Below are positions 34,686-47,600 of a stretch of DNA of 64,000 nucleotides, piece by piece (the stretch's first letter is position 1; the number at the start of each line of letters is the position of its first letter). The notes below the pieces were generated by a model. It saw only the letters and a program-made list of their open reading frames with translations, was not told the origin of the DNA and ran no database searches. The translations under genes were made by a program, and so were the position numbers. Origin of the DNA: Tausonia pullulans (lineage: Eukaryota > Basidiomycota > Tremellomycetes > Cystofilobasidiales > Mrakiaceae); the NCBI GenBank assembly GCA_951802195.1, contig OX637636.1, positions 384,501 to 448,500 on the forward strand, given 5' to 3'.

Positions 34686-36630
34686 CTAGTGGTGGTACTT
34701 GGGGGCGGAGTCCTTGACGAGCTCCCACGCCTGGTCGACGCTGGTTCCGAGGCAAGGGCTGTCAGCGTATTTTGTTGCCCAGCGAGGGAGAGCGGCATGA
34801 GAGCTTACGCGGCAACGACATCCTCCGGCAGAGGGCCCTTCTCAAAGTCCTTGAGGTTCTGTGTGGAAGCACGTCCGCGGATCAGACGAGGGAGATCGAA
34901 CCCACTCAACAACACAACAAGGAGGAGGGTACGAACCTGGTCAATGTGGTTCGACGACGAGGCACCAACAATGATTGCATCATCGTTCTCCCGCTTGAGG
35001 ACAGAGTGGTGCGAGAGCCATCGCAGCGAGATCTCAGCGAGAGTGAGCTGGTGCTTCTCCGCAACCTTTCAAACCACGAAACGAAAATGGTAAGCACACG
35101 AGGGAAAGACGAAGCCATCTCCGGGCCGATGAGGTGACGAACAGGCTTGAGCGCGTCGAGAGCGCTGAAGTAGGCGTCCTAGTGATGAGAGAGATATATT
35201 AGTCAGCCTCTTGCCTTCCAAATCCGAACAGCTCCTTCTTGAGAGTATACTCACGTTCCAGTAGCGCCCACGGTAGAGCTGGCCCTGCCTCTTCTCCGGG
35301 TCGAACTGCGGGCATTCGTTGTCATCCATATCAGCGAGTGGCAATCTCAGGCAGCAGCGGCAAGCAGTCGCAACACACCCTGGAGCCCTTTTCAACGGGT
35401 CCGTCCTTGGAGAAAGATCCGGCGAAGAAGCCTCCTCCGAGCGGGTTGAAAATGTAGAGCGCGAGACCATGCTTGCGGAGGACGGGGGTGAGCTCAGGCT
35501 CGATGTTGCGGGCGATCGCGTTGTAGACGCCTGAATCGAGCGCCGTCAGGACGAGGGACATGCGGAAGGCTCGCCAGAGAGGGTTAACTGACCCTGATAG
35601 ACACTGGGAGCGACCCAGCCGTTCTTCTTGGCAATCGAGACGAGTTGTTCGACCTCGTCGGCCGTGTAGTTCGACTACAAGGAGAGAAACCAAAAGGATC
35701 AGTTGACCCATCGCGCGCTTTGGTGGAAAGGCAATCTCGACATACGATGCCGAAGCGCTCGAATTTGCCGGCCTCGTAGGCCTTGTTTACCGCTCCCAGA
35801 GTCTGAGGAGGCGAGATGAAGGTCAATGAAGCTCAGAGTAAGAAGTAAAGCCCGCCATCATCGTTGAATTACCTCCTCAAACGGGGTCTCTCGGTCCGGA
35901 GCATGGAGGTAGAAGATATCCATCTTGGAGGTTTTCAGAGCCGCGAGGGAGTCCTGTTTAAGGCAGTACAGCACGCATCCAGTCAGCCAAGCGGCTCTTC
36001 AGCGGGCGTCGATACAGACGATAGAGAAATGACATTGATGGATCGCTCGCTGGACGATCATCAGAGGACGGTGTTTGTTAGTTGTCAGAATATACCATCT
36101 TGGCCACTTCGAACGTAGATACTCACATATCAGCAGAGCTGTGCGTGTAAAGCGTCTACAAGGCGTTTGAGAGATGTCAGCTTCAGGGTCACAAGAAGGA
36201 ATGAATACTTTCATGTTTACTGACCCAGGTTCCAACGGCAGATGAACGGGCAGAGGGGAAACACTTGGACGAGACCTTGAACCCCTGAGCCTCTACATTG
36301 AGCTTGGCGAGCATCTCCTCGCTGGAGCCTTGCCCATAGACGCGAGCCTGATGAGGGAGGAACCACCCGTCATCAGCAAGAGAGCATCTTCACGGGGGCT
36401 CGCGGTCGTTTCCTGACCGTGTCAAGCTCGTTGTGACCATGCGACTTGAAGATGTCCAAGATCTTCTGAGCCTCCTTGAGGTCGTGCACTCGGACCATGT
36501 CCTTGCCCTCCTCGCCGAACGTCATTGTGCCTAGTAAGACAGGGATCAGTGACATGGCGTCATTCACCCGGCTTCTTCATAGGAGTGCGGGCTAACCAAA
36601 GACGATCTTGATCTCAGTGTTTGCGGACAT
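34686..36630 (-). CDS. Aldo/keto reductase (AKR7/aflatoxin-aldehyde-reductase-like)
   Basis: Multi-exon NADPH-dependent oxidoreductase. The start is ATG 36630 (MSANTEIKIVFG, then GTMTFGEEG across intron 1) and the stop is TAG at 34688-34686. Landmarks in order: HGHNELDTARVYGQGSSEE with the catalytic Asp and Tyr, KMDIFYLHAPDRETPFEE with the active-site His, GKFERFGISNY, YQGVYNAIARNIE, GLALYIFNPLGGGFFAGSF and the cofactor segment DAIIVGASSSNHIDQNL near the end. The C-terminus reads AWELVKDSAPKYHH. Members reduce dialdehydes and 2-carboxybenzaldehyde-type substrates; the in vivo substrate here is unknown. About eight short introns interrupt it. Confidence 0.88.
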
Positions 36631-37167
36631 TGTTGGTTTGAGGCAGAAGAAATGAGAAGTGATGAGAGAGGGGATGGTCGTTGATAGGCAATGGCTGGCT
36701 GTCCAGCGGGCGTCAGCTTTAAAGGCGCTCGGAGGTGGAGGGAGTGGAGGCCGCCGGGTGGAGGTGGAGGCGCGCAAAACCCAAAAGCAATTCACCGATG
36801 GGGAGAGAATCAAGGTGAAACCAAGGTGAATGGATAAGAAGAGAAGTATATGATGATTTATACTCGATTGATTTATTTTTGTAGAGCGGACCTGGCGGCC
36901 TCTTCAAAGCGCGCGCCACTGTTCCAACCCTCTCTAGCTTGCGTCACGGCTGCAGCGGCACGTCTGAGGTCCAGCGTGATCATTAAGACAGAAGCAGACG
37001 AATGAGGTAAGATGCGGTGCAGGGTATGGACGGCGAGAACGAAATGGAGAACCAGCGCACAAATGTGCGGAGAGAGATGAGAGAAGAACAAAGAGATGAT
37101 AGAAGAACAAAGCAAAGTACAAAAAGCTTGATGTGAAAAGCGGCAACAGAAGCGGAACAACGAGAAA
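36631..37167. other. Intergenic region between two minus-strand genes
   Basis: About 540 bp holding the aldo/keto reductase promoter and the 3' end of the RAX1-like gene. The part near 36870-37150 is AT-richer. No gene is seen. Confidence 0.5.
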
Positions 37168-38937
37168 TCACAGCCGATGGCCCGGGATCCACAAGAAGAT
37201 GGCCAATTCAGCAAACGTCCCAACGAGAATGACGGCCTGGAGGGCGATGGACCGCTTGCGGAGGAGGCGGCGAACGTAGACCTCGCCGAGAGGAAGATGG
37301 CGGAGCATAGTCGTCTCAGAGCGATTGAAGAGGAGGACGAGGTGCGGGTCGAGGGCGTAGAGCGAGGAGAAGAGGAGGTGGGTCGAGAAGTAGAAGGGGA
37401 CGAGGAGCTGATGGAATTGGCGTCAGAGTACATACAGAGCACAGGAGGGAGCGCGCGAGAGAGGACCAACGGTGAGCCGGAGCCGCATCGGTTTAATGTC
37501 GAGAAAGATGAAGCAAAAGCCCGCGACGAGCCCCGCCCAGAGGAGGGCGAGCCCAAGGAGGAGCCTCAGGAAGGTCGTCGCGGGGGTGAGGTTACCAAAC
37601 GCCTTCGCCCGCAGGAACCGTGGGAACGCGTCCCGGACGAGCGCCGTGTGGATGTAAGCCTTTTGATCGACGAACATGTCTGGGACTGAGGCAATTGCCG
37701 AGGCATCGTCCTCGAGCGTTTGCGAAGGGTGCGCTGAGAGCTGGGAGGGGAGAGGAAAGGAGGGAATCCGGAGGGAGGGCCTGCGGGTACAAGAACGCGT
37801 CAGTCGCGTCAGAGTTGTCGTCGCGTCAAATCAATAACGAAAGAGAGGAAACAACTGCATCATCCTCTTCGTCTCTTGTGCTTGAGACTTACGGCAGGTA
37901 GATCTCCTTCTCCCCGCCATGCAGTAGATACCGCGCATAGATCCTCTCCGCGCTCAGCAGAAGCTCCCCCCTCGTGATTGCTGATGACCTCGGAATGACC
38001 GTCGGCGCCTTGCTCTTCCTCCTCGACGTCTTGCTCGCCGGGCCTCCTACGCCCGAGCCCGAGATGGCGCCTGTCCCCCAAGCAGTCGAGGCCTGTCGGA
38101 TCGACGGCGAGGACGCGTGGTGTCGAGACGAGTTTGGGTCCGAAAGCCGGCGGTCACCGCTCATTCCTCCGGGCTGCTGCTGCTGACCTTGCTCTTCTGG
38201 GAGCAAGGGTCCCCTGGGCGTCGTCGGCGACTCCACCGTCTGCTGCTGCTGGAATCGCGAACCTGCCTCCGTCTCCCTGGGCGACAGGGGAGGCTTCTCA
38301 TTGTAGTACCCCGTCCCAGTCCCGCTGCTGTTGTCCCCTGCGAATGACGACGGCGACCTCCACCCACTCGCGAGGAGCGGCGGGCTCAGCGGCGTCGAGC
38401 CGTTCCCCCCGCCATCATTCCTCAGCTGAGCCTGAGCCTGCAGGGCCTGCGACCGCCGACTGTTGCCACTCCCAGATGTTGTCGAGAGGCCCGTGACGGC
38501 GTCGTAGGACGAGCCACGCTCCATCGCGAGCGAGTGATACGCGGGCCATTCTTCCTTGAGCGTGCGGCCAGTCTTGCGGAGATCCTTGAAATAGGCGCTG
38601 TGGAGCCAAGCCAGGAGGGGAGGTGAGCAGACAATGGGATGGGGTGCGAGGGACAGGGGGTCGGTCGCAAGAGGGAACGCACCGACAGAGGTTCTCATGT
38701 TGATGGACGTCAAGCCAAAAGTCGAGAGCGTCCTCGTTACCCTCGCGCTGGAGGAAGATCTATGTGTGTCGGGGGGAGGAGTGCTCATAAGTGTATGTGG
38801 AGAGAGAGGCAGCGTACAGAACAGGGACGGACATAGAAGCAGAAGAGGTCAACGGGCGGGCGCGTCTTCCTCAGGAGGACCTCGTCGAGTGTCGGAAGTC
38901 GGTTGCGAATGCCGTTCTGGGCGGAGGGGCGCTCCAT
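37168..38937 (-). CDS. RAX1: RAX1-like RGS-domain membrane protein
   Basis: The start is ATG 38937 (MERPSAQNGIRNRLPTLDEV) and the stop is TGA at 37170-37168. The N-terminal RGS half reads VLLRKTRPPVDLFCFY, FLQREGNEDALDFWLDVHQ and HENLCRAYFKDLRKTG across three exons. A long Ser/Gly/Pro-rich insertion (about 170 residues) follows, then SAERIYARYLLHGGEKEIYLP, the late RGS helix HTALVRDAFPRFLRAKAFGN, and three hydrophobic spans (about FLRLLLGLALLWAGLVAGFC, a middle span, IALQAVILVGTFAELAIFLW), ending PGHRL. Yeast Rax1 marks bud sites with Rax2; in other fungi such proteins affect polarity and G-protein signalling. Function here is by family only. Confidence 0.85.
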
Positions 38938-39537
38938 GGTGGGGCGATGGGTGCGGATGGAAGGAGCGTGGGAAGGTGGTGGATGGAGGGTGGTTGAGAA
39001 TCAAGAGTGGAACGGGCGCTGGACATGGAGGAAGAGGCGAAGGCGAGACACGCGCCTGGAGCCTGCGGTATCGTCAATACACCCGCTCGCCGCTGACCCA
39101 GAGCAACCAACATCGAGGCAACTTGCTAGGATTAGGATTTGCCCCGGGGAGAGCCACGAACATTCAGTGACTCGGGCGTCAGGCGACCCATAATGCTCGC
39201 ATAGCAACGGGCGATGAAGAGCCATAATTCGATGATCAAGAGCCTCGGAGATGGGTCGATCTGAGCCCCAACTCAGCACTTGAAGCTTCCAGTTGGACTC
39301 GCCAATACGGGATATATCCGGCAAGAGTGGCAACGTCAGCGGTCGCCGTCGTCAATCAACAAGACCCACGACGCGGGCGGCGCGGCCAGACGCGACACAC
39401 GCGCCCGCTTTCTCTGCCCTTCGACGACGACCACCAAACTCTACCCACCGCTTCCCCCTTCCGCATCACCTCCATTGCTCGCCTTCTGCACCCAACCCAC
39501 CCCCGAACACACGCCCCACACTAACCTCGGAAGCGAG
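38938..39537. other. Divergent intergenic region, RAX1-like / ASE1
   Basis: About 600 bp between two divergent genes; both promoters must lie here. The side next to ASE1 is a C-rich, CT-tract leader. No other gene is seen. Confidence 0.5.
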
Positions 39538-42312
39538 ATGGCCCTCCTTCCCCCGCAACTCCTCGCCCTCCTCGAGCTGCTCGCCGTCCCGCCAGAGGCC
39601 GACGCGACGCGGCTGTCCCGGCTCCTCGAGGCCGAGACGCAAAAGATCATCGAGGAGCGGTCGGCGGAGGTCGCTGAGTGGCGAAGCAAGCTGGATGGCT
39701 TGAGAACAGGTGCGCTACGCTCATAGGGGTCGAGGCGGGGTGGCGGACGTCTCCGAGACAGTTGGGGAAGGCTGGCTGACCCAACATTCCTCGCCAGACT
39801 GCGATCGTCTCGCCGCTGCCCTCGGGGTCAAGAGCAGCGCAGAGCTCTGGATGGGCGAACCGTCTGAGGTGGGTGGTCTGTCTGCCTTTCTTGTCGTCGC
39901 CTAGGCGCCAAGTGTTGAGCTTCAGCCGACCCTTCCATTCCCAGATCCTGCCCAAGCGATACGCCATGCTCGAGTCGCACCAGAAGAACTCGCTTTTGTC
40001 CATGTATGAGACGCGAATGGCCGAGGTCAAAGGTTCGTTCGTTCGCTCGGAAGTCGACCACATGCGCGCGAACTCCGCACACATTCACGAGGCCCAGATT
40101 CTGACCCGCTACGCTCCTCAGCGCTCATGAGCCAGCTTGACACCCTTTCCCTCATCCTCCCCGCTTCATTCCCTCTATATCCTCGTGCGACGACGGTCTC
40201 GTCCTTAATGCCGTCGATTGGTCTCGGCCGACCAGGGGATGCCGCTGTGCCATCCTCTTCAACAGCAGCAGTCGACAAAGGCCCATGGGAGGACGCCAGC
40301 GAGGCGAGGATCGCCGAGCTCAAGGCGTGTGTCCAAAGAGGCCAGGATGAACGGGTTCGTCCAGCGATATCTGTACATCGCGCGGAGTTTGCTGGCTGAT
40401 CTTCTCAGAATGCCCCCTTCTAGGTCCGACTCCTGGTTCACCTCAAATCTCTCCTCATCACACTCTTGGATCTTCTCCCCGAAGTGGAGATTGACATACC
40501 CCTCCCTTATCCGCTTCCAACACTCGCCAGCATCGAAATCTCCTCGTCTTCGTCTGTCCTGTCGCCAACACCCGCCAGCAGCGTCCCCCCGCAATCTGAG
40601 CAGGAGAAGAGCTTCTACATCATCCTTGAAAAATTCGCCCAATGGGAGACCACCTGTCTCACCGACACTTTGACGACTCCCGGCGGGCTTGAAGGCGTCG
40701 AGCCGACTGTTGCACTCGTCAACTGGGTCGGGCGGACGATCGATGAGATCAAGCGCATCAAGGAGTCGAGGGAGCAAGCGATCCAGGACATCTACGATGC
40801 GCTCGAGCCGCTCTGGTGCACGCTCAATACGCAGGCTGAGGACATCGACGCGTTTATGGAGGCCAATCGCGGTTCATCGGAGGCTTCCGTCGCCAACGTG
40901 AGACTCCCGCAAACTCTTCGGTGAAGGTCCTTTGCTGATGATTGATGTAAACAGTACCGAGCCGAGCTCAAACGAATGCTCGCACTCAAGCTCGAATACA
41001 TGGAGACGTTCGTCCTCGAGGTCCGGGAGCGAATCAAGACTGTCCAGGATGAACTTCTTCTCGGTGAGGAGGAGCGTGAGGCGTTCAGCCCGTTCTGGGA
41101 TTGTTCGTGATTTCTCTCCCTCTCGTCTTTGGGCTAGCGGAGGATTGACACATCCCCTCACCTCACCTGGCAGACAACTACACGGAGCAGCTCCTAGAGC
41201 TACACAACGAGGAGCTCGCCCGCCTGACGGACGAGGCCGACTCGAAACGGCAACTGATGAGCAGTGTACTCCAGTGGAGGGCCATCTGCGCCGAGGAGCA
41301 AGAGCTATTGGTACACTACTCCTCCTCGTTCGCGTTTGTTGCGTACTGTTTGGCACTGACCGATGAACGTGACACTCCTGTAGGAAGCCTCTCGCGATCC
41401 GAGCCGACTCACAGGTCGCGGACGACCAGGCCAGATGCTCCGTGAGGAGAAGATCCGCAACAGAGTTGAGAAGCTTAAGCCCAAGGTCACTTCACCATCG
41501 ACCTCTCCTCCAGATCTCAACATCGTCAACCTGACTTTTCCCCCCTTTGCCCTGCAGCTGGAGCGCGACCTGTTGGACCATCTCCCAATCTGGGAGGAGC
41601 GCTACGGCCGTCCTTTCCTTGTCCACGGCGAGCGAATTATTGACGTCATTGAGGATGCTATCTTGGCGAAGGAAGCGGAGAAGGAGCAGCGCAAAGTATG
41701 TCATCCTCCTACTTGCCCCTTGTCTCCATCGATCCTGCCTGACGCTTCCTCTGTCTTTCCTCCCAGCGAGCCCGTCAAGGCGGAGCAGCCACCCCCGCTG
41801 TCAGCGTCCGATCCCACACCCCTGCTCGCGCCGCTGCCACCCCGCGTGTCACCCCTGGAAGTAGTTTCCGTGCGCACGTCAAGCAACCGCTCGCGACGCC
41901 ATCAGCAGCGACGTCCAAACCCAACAAGCTCGCTCGTGGGATGACGCCGTCTTCTTCTCTCCGGGCGTCCACGGCTTCTTCATCTTCGAGCGGCATGCAA
42001 GTGCCACTGACGGCGTGTCGGCTACCGCAACCGGCTCGCAGCGTCGGCGGAGGAAGCATGTATATGACGCCGAGAGCGAGGCTCGTGTCGGGTGCGTCAA
42101 GCGTTGCATCAAGCTCAGCATACTCGAATGTGTTTGGCGGAGGGGGTGTGGCCTCGTCGCGGGCGACGAGCGTTAGTGGAAGAAGCGGCGCGGGATCTGT
42201 TGCTGGGGGAGGAAGGAGGAGAGAGAGCTTCAAGCCGAGGAAGAGCCAACTACCTCCGCCAGAACACCTCCAAAGACCCAGTTGGTCTTCCCCTATTGCT
42301 GAGGACCGATGA
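39538..42312 (+). CDS. ASE1: Ase1/PRC1/MAP65 microtubule cross-linker
   Basis: Ten exons (39538-39709, 39798-39868, 39945-40032, 40122-40354, 40424-40897, 40955-41102, 41174-41310, 41384-41485, 41558-41695, 41767-42312) give 702 residues. Coiled-coil-rich dimerisation rods at the N-terminus lead to the family's spectrin-like microtubule-binding signature: TGRGRPGQMLREEKIRNRV, LERDLLDHLPIWEERYGRPF and LVHGERIIDVIEDAI. The C-terminal about 180 residues are basic, Ser/Thr-Pro-rich and disordered, as expected for the CDK/Aurora-regulated tail. Family members bundle antiparallel spindle midzone microtubules. Confidence 0.9.
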
Positions 42313-42538
42313 AGGAGGGAGGGCGAGGTTGGGTTTCTTGTTCTGATTTTGTGCTTTTGTTCTTCGCTTTTGATTTCCCATTTGCCTGTGCTCTACCCCC
42401 CGTCGTCCGTCATCTCGAAGATGTTATGCCTCTATTCATGTCACACACCAAGTCCGCGCAGAAGGGTAGCCATACATTTGAGAAATAGTCGTTTCCTACT
42501 GTGTGACGCCCTCCCTCCTCGCCCTCTGCCCTCTCGCC

Positions 42539-44457
42539 TCATGGCAGCCTCACCCCGTAGCTCTTTGCTGTCCTCTCCAGTAGTTCCCCCAGCCTCGACC
42601 CCTCCTTCTCTCTATCCCCGTTCTCCCCCGCTTCTCCACCCAGGCCTTGCATCTTCCTCCTCCTCGAAGAAGACGGGCTTCCACTTCCGCCGATCTCGAA
42701 CCTCGTCGGACTCACAAGCGACGCTGTTGGAGGAACGCGCCGCCTTGGGATGAACGAAGGCGACGCGTACGGGGTTGAGGACGATCGGTGGTGTGCGGGG
42801 CGGGACGGGGAAGAAGGGAGGAGGATGGTCGAGTCGAGAACGGTAGAGGTGGCCGGCCGTCGCTGAGAAGAAAGTGAGGAGAGGTGGTTGTTCAACTGGG
42901 ATGTGGAGGGGGGTGCCGATGATGAGTTATGAGGCAACTGCCAGGTGTGGCTCGCTTCTTCTGGTGGAGGAAGGGCTGCAGGAGGAGTGAGGATTGTCGA
43001 GCTGAAAGCTGATGAGCCCGATACGGATCGTCTTGCGGGAGCCGCAACGGATAGCGCGCGATTGGCTTCCTCCATCATGAGCGCGAGCTTGGAGTTGAGG
43101 GAGTCGAGGTGGGCGTCCATGTCGTCGTCTTCGTCGTCTTCCTCTGCAGTAGGGCCCTGGAAAGGTGGTTGAGGCAAGAGCGCATTGAGCGCTAATGAGG
43201 AGGGGGGAGGAGGGGAAGATGGGCGGTAGGTATGTTTCTGGGGAGAGGCGTGTGGCTAGATGGATGATGCAAGGTCAGCCATCGCCTCGAGTCGCGCATA
43301 TTGAGGTCTTTTGACGGACCTGGCCATGATATGACTCGTACGCCGGCGGGGGCGGGCTAAGGAAGTACCCGCGCCCAGCTTCAGCTATAGGCGGAGGCTC
43401 GTCGACTATCGCCTCTTCGTCCCTGTGACCCAAGCTCCTACTTGGAAGAGAGAACAATGTCGGGGGCCCTTGCCCTCCCATCTCGCCCTCGGCGTGGACT
43501 CTCGATTCGACTGGGAGAAGGAGTGCCGGTCTTGGTGAACGCCGACGATGGCTTGCACTGTTGGCGGCTCTGATTGATGACGAGCAGGAGGATGCCCCTC
43601 GGGGTTGTCGTGCTGGTGGGAGGTCCGAGGCCTGGGGGACGTGTTTACCCCTATCTCGCCATAGTCTATATGCCGTGCTGGAAGACGAAAGTAGCGGTTA
43701 GTCAGCTTTGACTAGGGAATTCGAAGAGACGACAATTGAGGTGGCGCGCAGGGGTCGATGTGGGATTCCTCGGCGAACAGACGACAGGAGGACCCCCTGA
43801 GTCGGAGATAGACTCCTAAGTTGGCCGACGGACGCGTCCAATCCTTGCCCAGAGGGGAACAGACTGGCGATGGACATGGGATGACTCACATTCCCGCCAC
43901 GGCAGTAAGAATGCCGACAGACAGCGAGGCAGAGGCCGCTGCAAAAGGATGAGGAACAGGGGTTGTGTTCAGCGAGAGGAGGTCTCGTCACGTCCTTTTC
44001 TCTCTCTCGAGCGGGAGACAGGCTTCCTCACCGACGCGTGCTCCATCGACCAGAGTGCCCGCCACACCGCGCCGTCGTTTGGACGGAGGCTGCTCCTCAT
44101 CTGGAGGATGTCGATCGAGAGGTGTGCGTCAGCGAGGCGCTTCCTCGGCTTGTGCTGCCCTCTGGCCAACACACCTCGACTCAATTGCTCCTCATCCGTG
44201 CCCAGACCAAGCCCCCACCCCCACCCGCGCTTGACCGTCGGTGCCACTGCCGAGCTCAGGGCCGATGGGCTGTCCATGCGGTCGTCGTCGCCGCCACCGT
44301 CTGTGGGCCGTATTCGCCGCCGGCCATTGTCGTCTGGCGGCGGGAGAAAGGCCCTCCTCTGGGAGAGTCGGGGATCGGTCGAGCGAGGCGGCTTGGACCG
44401 GAAAGTGAATTCGAAGGGAGCCGAGGCTGAAGGAGGAGGAGGCGTGGGATCAGCCAT
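42539..44457 (-). CDS. Unrecognised protein with one putative membrane span and a short coiled coil
   Basis: Five exons (44457-44175, 44100-44032, 43938-43890, 43677-43320, 43255-42539) join to 491 residues. Order: a disordered N-terminus with FEFTFRSKPPRS, an acidic-basic patch DEEQPPSKRRRGVAGT, a single hydrophobic stretch ASLSVGILTAVAGITAYRLW followed by basic RDRGK, a Ser/Arg-rich stretch, a PPPPAYESYHG motif resembling a PPxY ligand, an acidic DDEDDDMDAHLDSLNSKL coiled coil, and a conserved-looking end LGELLERTAKSYGVRLP. The small exons around the span match neither strand's long frames, so simple ORF calling misses it. An in-frame ATG at 44607 is possible but lies too close to the neighbour. 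No function can be assigned. Confidence 0.6.
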
Positions 44458-44622
44458 AGCTGACGGAAGGTTGTTGTTGTGAGAGGAACGAGGGTGCTGG
44501 CCGGAAACAGGGAGAGCAGTGCTCGAAGAGGAGGCCCAGCCGTCGTCGGATTCCTCCGAGGTCGCCTTCTCTCTCTCTTGTGTGTCTCTTCCATCAACCA
44601 CCCCCAAGGGTCCAGCTCTGAC
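44458..44622. promoter_or_regulatory. Short divergent promoter between the unrecognised membrane protein and DCR2
   Basis: Only about 165 bp separate the two chosen ATGs, on opposite strands, so both genes probably share a compact bidirectional promoter. A CT-rich stretch leads into the DCR2 start. No binding site is recognisable. Confidence 0.45.
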
Positions 44623-47600
44623 ATGCCGAGACCGGCCCTCAAGCCGCCCAGGCTTCTTTACCTCCGCTCATTGCTTTCCCCACTCCTTATCGGCTCCATC
44701 CTCGTCTTCACCCTCGGCTCGTACTTCCTGCTCTCCAATCCGGCGCCCGCGGCTCAGACGACCTCTAAGATCGGCTGGCAGAGCTGGGATACCGTCGAGG
44801 AGGCTCGTGTGAAATCCCCTACTCCTGGAGGGGGTGCCACAGCTGGGTCGGAGCCCGGTAAGGGGAACGGGACGACGTCGGCCAGCGGGGACGACGCGTA
44901 CATCGATGGGAGTCTACCGCTGGATGTTTGGGATCCGCTCTTGCCTCATCGGACAGGATGTGGGTACTGGTATGATCAGATGAGCAGTCGATGTGGGGAG
45001 CTGATGTCCATCTCGAGGTTGGTAGTAACCGAGATTTCAGGTGAGTTGCATGGTCGTCGGCTCGGCATGATGATCACGCACTTTTGGGGAGATTCCGGCA
45101 TTGCAATAGGAGAGAACCCAGTAAAAGAAATTGCTGGAGTGGTACCATATGGTCCGGTATGGCGATGGGACCAGGGAGATCCAGAACCAAACAGTGGCGC
45201 ATGTAAACCCAACCACCGACCAGTTTTCCCTGGATCCAGCCGTTGCTCGCCATTCCGTCGTTCCCAGACTGAATTTGATCGCACCGTTGCAGTCCAGGCT
45301 TGCGGTTTGCGTGAGTGGTTAGATTTATTGTCGAATCTGATAGGCTTGATCTCACCCTCTATGCGGCTCCTTCCTTGTTTCAGCTCCTAGCTATGTCGGC
45401 GGTTTCTGCGCACCGAAGACGACGCCCGAGGACGATTCTCGTCTTGGAAAATGGGTCATGGTGGAGAAGGGTGAGGAATGTGCTGATATCGAGACGAGAT
45501 TGATCTGACGCTGCCCGTGGTAGACCTTAACGTCGCGACGGGGATTTGGTACCTCAACATCTGGTACCGTCGCTCACGGAGGTTTGATGGTACAGCTTGG
45601 TCCCAGGTCCCCAGTCCCGCAAGTGGTTTTGTTTGACTCCTTCTCCTCCTGTAGTGCCCTATGTGACATCCATCAAGCTCATTCCCTCCAAAGATCCTAT
45701 CCCACCCGGATACACTGCCGCCAAAGGGGACGATCTTCATTCCGGTGTATGGCCGACGCAAGCCGGTCTCCGCCTGGTCTATCGACTAGAGGACCCTAGT
45801 ATCGGCAGGCTCGGCCAGGGGGCTGATACCCTAGATGAAGCTCGCGTGGTGACGGAGATCGACGTGCTGTATGGGGAAGGAGAGCCGTGGTGGGGGTTTG
45901 ATAGGATCGAGCCGAAGGTTGTGGAAAAGAGCCGGAAGCATACGGAGGGGGTGGCTCTGGTCGTTCGGATGGGGGTCAAGAGTGAGCCGCTCGAGCACAT
46001 GGTGTTGGGTGATGGTTGACTTGCGTCCGTCACAGGCTTGCCGCCAACGCCGGAACTCAGGATGCACGCCAACGGTACTTTCCGGATCATGCAAGTCGCC
46101 GACCTACACTATTCTGTCGGAGACGGGTTCGTATTTACTTATTTTACCCGTATTATGTCTCCCTTCCGCTGAACTCTCCCCTGTACCAGCGTCTGTAAAG
46201 ACACCACCAAATCGCCCTGTGTTGGTGACGTCGATTCAGCCTCGCTTCTCGCTCAGGTCATCGATGCCGAGCGACCGGATATTGTCATATTCTCCGGCGA
46301 CCAGTTGAATGGGCAAGGAACGAGCTGGGACTCGGTCTCTGTAATGGCCAAGTGCGACCGTCTATATTTTGCTTCTTGTCGCTCGGATTCTCAGACCTGA
46401 CCATACCTTCCATCATCCCTATAGGTTTGCTCAGCCTGTCATTGATCGCAAGATGTACGTTGTTTCTCTCCATTCCTACTCTAAATGTCATACTTACTGA
46501 GATATCGCTTACAGCCCCTGGGCCGCCGTCTTCGGAAACCACGACGCCGAGGACGACCTCCCTCGTGACAAACTCATGCGATACCTCTCCCAGATGCCCT
46601 ACTCTCTCTGTGCAGCTGGGCCTTCAAGCATCGATGGCGTGGGCAACTATCTCCTCAAAGTTCATTCACACGACGCGTGCGTCATCGCCATTTTCCCTTC
46701 CCTCGACGACCAAGTTTGCTGATCGATCGATCGAACAGGTCCAAGATCCACCTTGCGAGTCTCTACCTCCTTGACTCCGGCGCCTACTACCAGCCACCGA
46801 ACCCGTTCGCACAGAAGGAGTACGACTGGATTAAGGAGAGTCAGATCGAGTGGTACCTCAAGACGTCCGCAAGAGTGGATCCGGTCGAGAGGCCGTTTAG
46901 ACCGGATGGGGCAGACGATCTGGGAGATCTTTGGACAAAGAGCCGACGGAGCGAACCGAGGCGACTGCGGAGGGCGGAGGAAAAGAGGACGCTCGTCAAA
47001 CCAAACGCTCTGTGAGCTCTCAGGTTTGGCGACGAGGAGAGAGGAGACTTACTGGCTGACTTTGAGCTCCTCACGCCAGGGCCTTCTTCCACATTCCTCT
47101 CCCAGAACACAACAGCCCGGCCGATCTTCACCCCGTCGACAAGTAAACAGCCTTTTCTATCTAGACGTGCATACTCAAGTTTACTGACGCGGTCCTCTTC
47201 TTAGGGTTCCGCTCGACGTGGGCCAAATGCTCGACAGTGGCGGCTCGCCGAAGCACAACTCAGAGTTCTTTGCCAAGGGGCTTCTTCAGGCAAAGAGCGG
47301 GGAGGTGACGGCGAGTGGAAAGGAGCTGAGCGAGGTCAAGGTATGGATGGCTTTTTGGCTTGACGGTGAGAGCGGTCCACACGCTGATCTCGTTCTGTGT
47401 TGATAGGTGGTGGCGAATGGACACGTCCACATTGTGAGCGTTGCGGTGTCCTCCTTCTGCTGCTTGGCGAGCGCGATCATTGATCTGTTCTGATTTTATC
47501 CCCTCCCGTCAGGCCGAGAATTGCCGGCGAGTCGAAGGCATCTGGATGTGCTTCGGCGGCGGAGGCTCTTACTGTCCGTGTCTCGTCTGCCCTCTTTCTT

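Noticed and set aside
43969-44607. 212-codon minus frame taken as a whole exon
   Set aside because: Reading through 44174-44101 gives a frame that ends with no link to the next exons; splicing there restores a continuous 491-residue protein.
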